In this document: positions 1 to 9,175 of the stretch, one piece after another
How positions within the stretch are numbered: the stretch's first letter is position 1
Layout: the number at the start of each line of letters is the position of its first letter
Source of the DNA: Limanda limanda
Taxonomy: Eukaryota; Chordata; Actinopteri; Pleuronectiformes; Pleuronectidae
Reading direction: 5' to 3'
NCBI RefSeq assembly: GCF_963576545.1
Contig: NC_083648.1
Span: forward strand, 12,130,739 to 12,194,738
Length of the DNA stretch: 64,000 bases
Program-made: the position numbers and the translations under genes
Notes under the pieces: model-generated
The model's input: the letters and a program-made list of their open reading frames with translations, nothing else
Told to the model about the DNA's origin: nothing
Databases searched by the model: none

Positions 1-646
1 ACCTTATGTTGTTTGTTTTTTTCCTTTACTTACCACACTATTTCCCGTTTGACCTTTTTAAGCACCAATGTGTCCTTTTATGTGAAATGAAGAAAATTCA
101 ACCATTTTTGTGGAAAAGTTTGCGGTACTGCTTCCTTTTGTTGCAATGGTTTTGCAGATACACATGCAGTGCTTATCTGATGGATCCAGTACTCAACATG
201 TATAAACTTGGTTTGGCGTTTCACTCCTTTCACTCTCGAGGCGCTTTCCCTGTTCCCTGCAGGTACAAACGCACTCGTCTCACCTACATGCGTCACACAC
301 ACTTGCCCTGGAGAGTGGTCGAAATGGCTGGGCGGGTGTGTGTGAGATGTATGCAAGGGATTTTTTCTTTGAGTGGGAGAGAGCCACAGGAGACGGTGAC
401 GGGAGAAAAACACCAAAGCGAGTCTAATGCCTGCAGCTTAAATAAATCTGTCACTATGTATTTGTTGTTCGCGCTTTAGTCGTTTATTTAATACTTTCCA
501 TTAGAACAGGCCACAATACATTTGACTATATTGGAAACATTACCTGCCCCTAGAAAGAAAAAAACAAACTAATTCAGTATCTACCGGTGGGATTTGCTGT
601 TGTGCTGTTTACATGTTGCTCACGATGCCCGTGTCGCCCCCTGAAG
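1..646 (+). other. ss18: ss18 intron upstream of the third-last coding exon (3' part)
   Basis: No coding exon is recognised here. The stretch is moderately AT-rich and runs up to a splice acceptor with a pyrimidine-rich lead and AG at 645-646. Open frames in it show no family resemblance. It is inferred to be the 3' part of an ss18 intron, because the exon that follows encodes an internal ss18 segment and must be joined to exons left of the window. Confidence 0.6.
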
Positions 647-769
647 GTAATGCCCAGTATGGCCAACAACAGGAAGCATATCAGCAAGGCCCTCCCCAGC
701 AGCAGGGCTACCCTCCTCAGCAGCAGTACCCAGGTCAGCAGGGCTACCCACCACAGCAGCAGGCTTACG
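647..769 (+). CDS. ss18: ss18 exon (third from last), QPGY domain
   Basis: A 123-bp exon between an AG acceptor at 645-646 and a gtgagt donor at 770. It starts and ends in phase 1 and encodes a repetitive Gln/Pro/Gly/Tyr stretch built from QQGYPPQQQ-type units, as in vertebrate SS18. No counterpart was found in either downstream ss18-like unit, so the amplified copies lack this part of the activation domain. Confidence 0.9.
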
Positions 770-3700
770 GTGAGTTACCAAATCAAACTGGGCCTGATAT
801 TAGTCCTGCAGGAGACATCATATGCTCTCCTGGATCATCTTTTTGACTGGTGAGCAATAATTCCTCCTCAGTGAGTTGGTGGCTACTGCCGCTCGTAAAT
901 GTAACTTTTTCAAATGCATGACATCATTTAGGTGTTCTTTTAACTCCCTGCTCTTGGTGAACGGTTTGGGGATTGCAGCTTTATGGAAGAGTAATTTAAT
1001 CAGTAGCGACTTGCACCACAGCATTTCTCTTTTTGATTTAGTTTGATATGAGACACTGTTCTGAGGAAGTGGGGAAGGATCTCTGGCAGATGGGCACAGA
1101 AACTGGGCAAAGTCTGTTTCACCTGCCAACCAAACTTTTGGCAGAATTGGAATTGAACAACTTTAGTCTTCACAACTTATGAAAGAAAAGGCAAGCAAAC
1201 ATTTAGGAATATTTGCAAATTATAAAATTGACAAGACTCAGAGAAGCTATCAGACAGATTTCTGCCTAGCAACGCAGACACACAATTAATTAAGTCTATA
1301 AAGTCTGCAGTTTGAGTGCAATACTCGCAGCTCTCAAGGCTTTTTCTATTCTCATTCTATTTTTTTTACTGGAACTTTCCATCGCTCTCCCACTGTCTGA
1401 GCCAGAGCTCATGTCAGTAATGAGGTAGCAGAAAGGCAGCGGCTGTGAGGTGAGTTTCATCTGGCAAACACAAATGCTTTCTCTTGCAGGTCCCCACAAG
1501 CTCATCCTCCACAGTATAAGTTATTATGGGCACATAACAATGCAGCGTGGGCCTCATTTGACTCCAGCCCCAGTCAGGCTTTGCCCACTTTTTAACAATG
1601 TCGGCAGAGATAACTACAGTTTATGGAGGCTGATCAAAAGATTTTTTTCTTTTTTAATGAAGCCTGCTACTCTAATGAAAACCAACAGGATCTCCTTGAT
1701 GTCTCCTCACATTACGGAACCGCCTCATTCATTACTGAGTCAGGCGTTTTTAAGAGGCACCTTAAACCAATGGGATCAGCTATTTTAATTCTAGCCGATT
1801 AGTGATAACAGGGATTCCCCATAGTTCCCATAGTAAATGGACATGATTAATGGGCGAAACTTTGATCATTATCGAGCTGATGTACATAAGAATAATCCTT
1901 CTGCTCAAGCGAAAAATAGTTTTAGTACTTGATGCAAACTAAGAGTGTGGATACCTGACCCGAACCTATCATAACCCATCGGTCCAGCACAGCTTCAGAC
2001 AAATATTATGAAATTATATCCATTTGTCCCTGCACATGTCTGTCATTAGGGGAAACCAGCAATAACCATGCATATCAGGGACTGGGTAACACAAACATTA
2101 GGTTCAGGATTGCACAAAATACAGAATGCCTGGCGGGGTCAGGTAAGTTTGCTCTGAAACAAATTCTGGCAGAAAAATACAGCTCAAACTGGAACTGATC
2201 ATTTCAGTGGCTCTAAAGTCTAAAGGAAGCTTTTTTGGTTTTACATTATCAAATTTTTAGACAAACCGTTCCTGCATTCTGAAAAAAATTCCCAGTGTGA
2301 ACAGAACTCAAGTGCACATGAGGAAAAATTAGAAGTATTTTTGTGTAGTTATTACTGACTGTGTCTAAGATTACTCAAAGCTAAACACATTCATAATTTA
2401 ACACTAAGTTCTCTTTGTTTGTTGCAGGTCCCTCCCAAAGTGCCCCGGGGCAGTATCCCAACTATCCTCAGGGGCAGGGGCAGCAGTATGGGGCCTATCG
2501 CCCTCCTCAACCTGGACCCCCCCAGGGCCAGCAGCAGCGCCCTTACGGTTATGACCAAGTGAGTACACCCACAAGACTGGACAGTCACAGAGACTCGTCT
2601 ACACATCGGTCTTAGTTTGTCCCTTTCATGATGTTTATTGCCAGAATAAGTTGTATATGTTGTGTAATTCTCAGTGAGACATCAACCTGAGTGGAGTTAG
2701 AAGGTAAACATTTAAAGGTAGTATGTTGTGCATGCTGTCATCAAATTGGGGGGTAATTTCTGTTCTTCCCGTCAAGAGTTTATGTGTTACTAGAAGGTGT
2801 ATCTGTCACTTGTTAACTTGAGTCATATCCTGGCTAATGTGGTTTGCCATACCAGTGAAATATGAGGGCTGTAAGAGGATTCTTCCTTAAACGTGATGCA
2901 GACTGCTCTGGTGTTTAAGAGGAGACCTATTTGTTGCCCTGTATTTCCTGTGGTCTCATGTGGGGACCACAGCTACTCTTTGATATCTTTATCTTTGAAT
3001 ATTCAGGGGCACATGAGGAAATAAAGACCCGGGGATTTGAACCCCTGACTAGCTCTATAAGAAGCAAAGGTAATGGTTGCTGTGAAGACCTCAATGTCCA
3101 ATCTAGACGTTTGACCACCTAGCCTTAATTTTTCATTTGTTATGTTTCCTCTGTCTATTTTGTCTCTATCCTTCTTCCATCTTTCTCTTTCTATCTATTT
3201 TTTCTCGAAGTTTTTGGTTTGTTATTAACCAGGGGTCGAATTGTAAGTCATGAGGTCCAGAAACACAGCATGCTTTATCATCTACAGTGAGACGACCAAA
3301 GCTTAGCTGCTTTGACTGTGTCTCTTTACAACTCTGGTTTTAATGACTTTTTGCTTTTTATAAAACTTTCAAATGATTGATATTCACATTATGATGTTAT
3401 GTATATGAAAATGTCAACGTTTGTCTCCAAATTTGTTCCCTATGTATTTGCCATTAATTCCAAACACATACTTCGACCCCTGTTTAGTAAAGCATTCAAT
3501 ACTACATGAACCTGTCTCACTTGAAGTTAGTATCCTCTCTTTACTGAGGAAAAGGGTCCTCTGCCAAACTGCAGCTGAAACCTGAGGTAACAAGTTACAA
3601 TATAGAGCACATAAGTTGAGGCCATTCTGACACATGCTGGTCAACACCAGCAAATGCACCATAAATCATGGTTTGCAGTACATGTTTTTTGCACCCCATT

Positions 3701-3802
3701 GAGATTTGTGACTAGAAGTGTTTACTTTGTGCTTTTACTTTGAGTAACATGTGTCTGTCACATTTCTCTCCACAGAGCCAGTACGGAAACTACCAGCAAT
3801 GA
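647..3802 (+). CDS. ss18: ss18 (SS18/SYT, BAF chromatin-remodelling subunit), last three coding exons
   Basis: SS18 is a subunit of the BAF (SWI/SNF) complex. Its N-terminal SNH domain binds the BRM/BRG1 ATPases and its C-terminal Q/P/G/Y-rich domain activates transcription. The window holds only the C-terminal part, in exons 647-769, 2428-2558 and 3776-3802. Joined, they give a Q/P/G/Y-rich tail with segments such as QYGQQQEAYQQGPP, QYPNYPQGQGQQYG and RPYGYDQ, ending SQYGNYQQ-stop. This matches the vertebrate SS18 C-terminus nearly residue for residue and is distinct from the paralogue SS18L1. Donors and acceptors are GT/AG and exon phases agree (1, 1, 0). The frame is intact, so this is the functional copy. 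Two degraded or diversified tandem copies lie downstream. Confidence 0.93.
770..2427 (+). other. ss18: ss18 intron, part of the duplicated block
   Basis: Intron between the third-last and penultimate exons. From about 1290 it is near-identical to 19255-19818 plus 21308-21868, and in part to 14400-14602 plus 15458-16208, so it lies inside the segmental duplication. It contains the uninterrupted pre-insertion sequence (around 1870) of the LTR-like element found in the second unit. A pseudo-acceptor followed by GTCCCCACAAG at about 1491 recurs in the copies but has no protein support. Confidence 0.7.
2428..2558 (+). CDS. ss18: ss18 penultimate exon
   Basis: A 131-bp exon after ttgcag and before gtgagt, starting in phase 1 and ending in phase 0. 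It encodes GPSQSAPGQYPNYPQG, then QGQQYGAYRPPQPGPP and QQQRPYGYDQ, the well-conserved distal SS18 segment. This is the reference copy for five other copies or fragments in the window (16209, 18834, 19071, 21869, 36293). Confidence 0.93.
3023..3122 (-). repeat. tRNA-like relic in the last ss18 intron
   Basis: On the minus strand the block ends with GGGGTTCAAATCCCC, a good T-arm with a 7-nt loop matching a pol III B box, and begins with GGCTAGGTGGTC, which resembles an A box. The anticodon-arm region is too long and a full acceptor stem does not form. A tRNA-derived SINE or tRNA pseudogene is more likely than a working tRNA. Near-identical copies sit at about 22453-22553 and 36901-37000, carried along by the segmental duplication. 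Confidence 0.45.
3776..3802 (+). CDS. ss18: ss18 last coding exon
   Basis: After tctccacag the exon reads SQYGNYQQ-stop (TGA at 3800-3802), the invariant SS18 C-terminus. It is identical at the protein level in the copies at 23219 and 37678. Confidence 0.93.
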   Translation, partial: SQYGNYQQ

Positions 3803-4560
3803 GAGAAGGTCACAGCACCCCCCACAGCTCTGCTCTAATCTCTGTCTGAGCTTTGACCTCCGGTCTATCGCTCAGCAGACTTTAAAGATGGTTGCAGCTC
3901 ACTGAGATTCTCTCAGACACGAACATGCAACACTCAAAAACACAAGATACGTTTGCCCCCCGTCTTTTTAGGCTGTCATCCTTGCCTGTAAAATGTATTC
4001 TGTTGGTCATGTACATGGACTTGATCAGTGTCAAAGTCCGTGACTCTCCCTCTGTTCCAGTATGTCTCAAAGCAGCAATGCCTTAAAAAAAAAATGGAAC
4101 TGCCTTATCCTTCAGCATTGCAGATTGTGAAACGAGCTAACAAATTCATTTTCTTGGGGTAACAGAGATTTAAATGTACAGTTTCAATCTACTGTGGTGC
4201 ATTGTTTCTCTCCGGTTCAGCTCCGCGTTCATAAGAAGCAATAATGCCAGCAGTAGAGAAACGTGTGGGTGCTTAACATACGGAATAATGCACCCGACAA
4301 ACTTCCCGCTAGGCCATGGTACATGTCTTGATGTATGTGATGATGTATAAATATATTTTATGCTTTTTAGACCAAGCTAACTTTGTATAAGACATCAGAA
4401 ACTAGTACTTAAGCTGTGTTGTTCATTTCATCAAATGTATGTGTCAGTGTTTTTTATGATCTTTAAAATGTTGATCCCATCCAGCACATTATGTTTGTTT
4501 TTTTATTTCTTGTGTTGAATTGGATCTGCTAAATAAATGACATGGACACTGTAATAGAGA
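3803..4560 (+). other. ss18: ss18 3' UTR with polyadenylation signal
   Basis: Non-coding sequence after the ss18 stop. An AATAAA signal lies at 4532-4537, about 25 nt before a run of As at 4568-4583. Further AATAAA-like hexamers at about 4855, 4970 and 5257 could serve as distal sites. The whole block to about 5342 is repeated at 23246-24795 and 37705-38990, so transcripts of the three units would be hard to tell apart by 3' reads. Confidence 0.65.
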
Positions 4561-5344
4561 ATCTGTAAAAAAAAAAAAAAAATGGCCAAACACCTGGTAT
4601 AAAGAAATGTTGAAAACATAGCAATTGCTCTATTGTTTGTTTTGCTTGTTTGTTTTTTTGATATAAAGGAAATTTGGCTCATTAATACATTTTCCAAACA
4701 AATCACCTGACATGATATTGTCCAATACTCCTCATATATGTGCTCAAACAGGTGATATGTAGCAGATCTCAATGCAAAATGTAAAATAATTCTCTGGAGC
4801 TTTTTTTCTTCTGTACAAGCACCTCAGTCTTGTCCTTTGACTGCAAATCGGTTTAATAAATATTTCCGACAAGTAGATAATTGTTAGTTTTGACGATGCT
4901 GGAACCCCCTCCCCTGTTTTTTTTGGAATAAATGTCTATGTTGTCATTCGAATAGTGTTGTGTGTGAATAATAAAGTTTGTTACTGTCAAATATGTAACA
5001 TAAGATGTGAAAATGTTCTGAAATGGATTCCCTAATTTCACAGTACAGACTGGTGCAGTTTTATATCACTGGCTTGATATCTTGTTTTACGGTGCATACT
5101 TTATCGATCCCATATGTACATCGGCAGAAAGAAGAGGAACCCCACCTCCTCTGGGTATTGTTTATATATGGCTGTTTTAATATTTTCCATTCTCCGTCAT
5201 TCATCCAAGTGGTGGTCACGTTTGTGTCATGGCAATGTATAACTGTACATTCAAATAAATTGGAAGAATCTTTAATATATTTTGACTTGTGTTTATTTTT
5301 AGTGATTGACCTTTCGATCGAGATGCAGAAGAAAATCATTTGTC

Positions 5345-7586
5345 CTGATGAGAGAGAATGATCCTGGTTGGTTGTCTCTCCGTCCCCAGTTGGAAGGTCA
5401 GGTCTGGTGTAATCTCGACTCTTATTGTTGTATTTGACATTGAGGTTGACCAGTTTACTGAAGTCTATCCGCAGAGTGCAACATGAATTGTAGATGTTCT
5501 GTCCATCCAAAGATTGGGAGTGAAAGAGAAAGAGGGAATCATAATGACTGATAATGTATTTTAAGGTCAACACTGATGTCAATGAATTAAATTTCTGCAA
5601 AAACTGGCACAATCAGACAGAATATACCAATTCATTGAGATTAAATCTAAAGAGTAAATCACATGTTATATACCAGGTAGGAGTTGAAATGTATAAGCTG
5701 CTTGCACTGAGGGACATGAAGGACAATGGGTATTAAGTATATATAAAAACTTATCATTAACCTTTTTACACGGTTACTGGAGCATGCCCTCTAACATTAA
5801 CACACATATGCACATTGTTAAAAGCTGAATCGTCATAATAATGTAATGCAGACAAAAAAACATAACAGTTATTTAACAACTCTAATTTGTATAAGCAGGA
5901 TCTTACCAGTTTAGTTTGCTGTGCATTGACAGGGTCACTGAACTGAAGAAGAGCTTGAAACTGGTTGTTCTTGGTGAAGGTTATAATCTTCATTACGGTG
6001 CCAAATTTGCTGAAGATCTGCAAGAGTCACATTAATCAATAAAACACATACCCCAAAATAAGCAACATAAGGCATAAGGGGTGGTGTGGCCTAGGGGGTA
6101 GAGTGGGTGTTCTCCAACAAGAAGGTTGCCGGTTCAATCCCCACTCTTCCCCACCTGCATTGACGTGTCCTTGGCAAGATACTGAAACCCATGTATTGTA
6201 TGTATTATAAGACAATAAACTTGAAGTGCCCTGTCTCAACTGTCAGATGGTCGTTACCATTCATTTCTATCACCCATCTCTACTTCAATCACTGTTCATT
6301 TTGTGATTTGGTCATTTTGAGAAAAGACAACTTTTGTAAGTTTACACCATACCATGCTGAAATGCAACTTAAAACAAATCTAATTTCCAGTCTCTGTTTT
6401 TTTTTTGCTTCAATTATGATTTTTTTTGTACCAAAGAAGATCAAATCATCAATCTGACTAGTAGATTTATGTTAAGTGTTCAGGTTTTACCTGTTGGAGA
6501 ACATCCAGTGTCACAGGTTAAAACATGTTGTCAATAATAATTCGCAGGACAGGGCTGGGGGGTGGAGCAAGGTCCAGAACTCCTGGGTCAGAAGATGGAG
6601 AACTTCCATCCTGAACTGCTGTCACTGCCTGCAGTACTGCCTGTGCCCTCTGGGTGGAATGACACAAATATTGACACATGATGAAGAAAAGGCATCAAAT
6701 CTGAATCAGTCTTACCATCTGGTTCGGTAGAAACATATTGTGCACAAGTGTCTCTGTATGTGTGTATACCTGGTTTAGAGCAGAATCTGTTTTCAGCTCC
6801 TTATAGTTGGAGTACTGGATGAAGACAGGTGTGTTTCTGACCTAAATACAGTAAGACCAGTTAGTTTCCCTTGCAATAAACTCATAAAATAAGACTAATG
6901 TGCAACATGAATTGAGGATGATTCAGACCTGTGGTGTGACAGCTGTATAGTAGTTCACCATCGTAATGGCTGCTTCCTCTGTACCCAACTCCAGAAACGC
7001 CTGGAAAAACACAGCAAAAAGGTTCAATGAACAAATCGGATCCAGGACTATGCATCACGTGCTAATCTTGTTCAAGAAAGGAGAATATTAGGAGTGGGAA
7101 TCTTTAAGCACCGCACGATTCAATGATGAAATTATTTGATGCATATCAATGCATGTGCGTCTGTCCTGATCCTGAAGTAGCGGTGGTTATAATTAAGCAG
7201 CGGGACATTGCTAAAACCATGAACGTAGCATGAATGAATTATGTTCCGTCTCTGCATCGATGCAGAGTTGTCCACGTTCGCATTGCAGAACCATTTAATT
7301 TCCCCACCTAATATTATTCCTTTAAAAATGCGACACTGTTGTGATCATTTCAGTGTTATTCTATCATTTTTTAAATGATCTCAAAAGATTGGCAGACAGT
7401 CTAGACTTGTGTTATAGTGTACCTGGTTTTTCCCCTTGAGCATCAGAATGTTGGTGACCTTTCCAAAGGGGAGGCCCAAAGCAATGACTTCCGTCTCTGA
7501 CACTTCACTGGGAAGTTTCCTTATGTGGAGAACCCTGGAGGGAGGAGATTCATCTAGGCGCTGTTTCTTACTGTCACTGCCATTCG
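5345..7586 (-). pseudogene. ptbp2: ptbp2-like fragment (RRM1-RRM2), broken
   Basis: PTBP2 is a neuronal polypyrimidine-tract RNA-binding splicing repressor with four RRMs. Minus-strand exons are 7586-7423 ([18 protein letters not shown], then [19 protein letters not shown]), 7000-6929 ([18 protein letters not shown]), 6841-6770 (VFIQYSNYKELKTD), 6649-6491 ([20 protein letters not shown]), 6017-5907 ([20 protein letters not shown]) and 5513 to about 5345 ([20 protein letters not shown]). Wording such as [10 protein letters not shown] and [14 protein letters not shown] favours PTBP2 over PTBP1 or PTBP3. Lesions: a TAA stop replaces a Tyr codon of the YYPV motif (6518-6520); the acceptor of the last exon is AA instead of AG (5514-5515); one Asp codon is missing after KYNN; RRM3 and RRM4 are absent; no first exon was found. 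Introns are kept, so this is a duplicated genomic fragment, not a retrocopy. Confidence 0.9.
6077..6200 (+). mobile_element. tRNA-derived SINE fragment
   Basis: The sequence has an A-box-like GTGGCCTAGGGGGTAGAG, a B-box GGTTCAATCCC about 45 nt later, and the 'tccttggcaagatactgaa' segment common in fish tRNA-derived SINEs. It lies in an intron of the ptbp2 fragment. The family name was not determined. Confidence 0.7.
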
Positions 7587-9133
7587 CTGAATATGGACAA
7601 ACAAAGACAAAAAACAACACACCACAAGTCACTCTCTCGGGAATCTAAGGCCAATCAGTCTCAGTTCAGCAGTTCACACCTTGCATAAGAATGCTTGGAT
7701 TGCACTTCCCTGCTCCATAAACATGTGATCTTGCTGTTTGCAAAGACCAAATGCATTGCTGCTGCTTTTAGGGACCGTTCTGTTCAGTTCCTAACAGCTT
7801 GTGATGAGTGTTGGTGTTTATTGTGAAAGTGTCAAGTGAGTGCAGGCTAGCAGGAGTGAGGACACCCAGACAGGAGACATTGACACAGTACAAAGCAACC
7901 GTTCTTTCTGCTCTGATCCTGATGCAGCGGCCCGTAAACATGCACCTTAGTACACTAGCACTTTGTAACAAATCGCCCTGTTTAGACCCCAGGGGAAAGT
8001 TACTACGCATTAATTTTTAAGGACCCGCTGTGTACGTTGCACGCTGCCTACACAACTCAACATAAACGAAAAATCACTAGTCAGACCGATAACCTTGTTA
8101 TCGGTCTGACCAAAAATTAACTGAATATATATATAAACGAAATACACTCAAACAGGTTGCTTATTATATACTGTATTTACACAAAACACGAATCAAACCC
8201 CACATACCCCCGCGCTCGTGCCCGCAAACAATGGCGGAACATTTGAAACCTTGTCATCTATCTCAAATTGTATAACCTCATATGCTGTTGCTGCTCTCTG
8301 CAGATTTCCAAACCAACGCTGTAAACAACATTCGCAGGTTGCGCGCAACATATATTTCCTTCAGACTGACAGGTGCATAAACCACGTAGGCCATAATGTG
8401 GTCTATTTATAACACATTGGGCTGGTCGATGGTCCTAGCATCAATAACTGGTAAAACTGTGGCAGTGTTTCAAGCAAAGATTTAATAAATATTACTCTCA
8501 CAGGAAGCGACATCAACTCACGTTAGCATTCCTTGTACGGACAACAGAATGTGACACAATGCTAACTGTGTCACAATGATTTGCCATCTCCTACATTGGC
8601 AAACTTAGAGGACAAAATGATGTGTGAAATGAGTAATGCTCCTCGGTAAATGTTAACGTCCCTGGGAGCACAGCAGCCATGAACCACCACGTTTATTGGT
8701 TGGGGCTCGGTATTGTCACACCGTTACACATGCAGACAAAAAGAAAAGATAAAATGGTGTATGATGATATCTACATCAATATATGGTGTATTTTTTATTA
8801 GATTATTACAGAGTATTATCCGCCACAATTTTGAGAGGTTTTATCGGCATTTATTTTGAAAAATTGAGTCATAGAGAAGATGAAGTTCAACACAAAATGA
8901 TTGGATATCAGTGCTGGTATGGAATGGAGCACTCTGACTGTATAAGACAGATCCAATTGAGAGCAACGTGTGTAGAATATGATTCAGTGCTTTTCTTTAT
9001 TTTGAAAGGTTGGAGCGTAGTTCCGGTCTACCTGCTTGAGGAGGTTGAGGCTTGCGCACTGTTACCGGGTTCCCGCAGAAGAAGCAGCATCTCGTTATTC
9101 AACCGGAGTTCGCTGTCGCTTCTCTTTAAAACC
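7587..9133. other. Gene-free stretch with dispersed-repeat pieces and a short palindrome
   Basis: No exon of ptbp2 or ss18 was recognised. 7795-7960, together with 7120-7290 inside the ptbp2 fragment, resembles the sequence at 18090-18360 and 35580-35835 (segments 'cctgaagcagtgatggttataatc' and 'gcatcgatgcagagtcgtcc' in variant form), suggesting an old dispersed repeat. A 13-bp perfect inverted repeat with a 3-nt loop lies at 8081-8109. From 8783 an open frame runs uninterrupted into exon 1 of the next ss18-like unit. Confidence 0.5.
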
Positions 9134-9175
9134 ATGTGCGGAAACGGCGAAATTACTAACGAGGCTATGCAAAAG
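9134..9175 (+). CDS. Unit 2 exon 1
   Basis: ATG TGC GGA... encodes MCGNGEITNEAMQK and stops at a gtaatc donor in phase 0. It aligns with the second half of SS18 exon 1 (GKGEITPAAIQK in human, from memory). The first nine or so residues of the usual exon have no counterpart. The ATG has an ACC context. The frame is also open upstream to 8783, so a longer N-terminus is possible. Confidence 0.65.

Larger units (their letters stand above)
1290..5342 (+). repeat. Segmental duplication, 3' block, copy A
   Basis: This block (distal intron, penultimate exon, last intron, last exon, 3' UTR and about 0.8 kb of flank) recurs in the same orientation at 19255-24795 (copy B, with an LTR-like insertion) and in shorter form at about 36000-38990 (copy C). 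A leaves the shared sequence at about 5342, where the ptbp2 fragment begins. B and C share another stretch up to 24966/39108. C runs on into the znf521-side unique DNA, so its right flank is probably the ancestral one. Confidence 0.85.

Noticed and set aside
1491..1520. Possible extra exon after ctcttgcag (GTCCCCACAAG...)
   Set aside because: Recurs in copies at 14416 and 19465 and resembles the penultimate-exon start, but there is no downstream donor and no SS18 protein similarity.
3023..3122. Functional tRNA gene
   Set aside because: Good T-arm, but no proper acceptor stem and an over-long middle; treated as a tRNA-like relic.
5023..5361. 112-aa open frame also present at 24476
   Set aside because: Lies in the duplicated 3' flank of ss18; its conservation is explained by the duplication and it has no SS18 or other family motif.
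5345..7586. Active ptbp2 gene
   Set aside because: Nonsense codon, destroyed acceptor and absent RRM3-RRM4 and first exons rule out a normal product.
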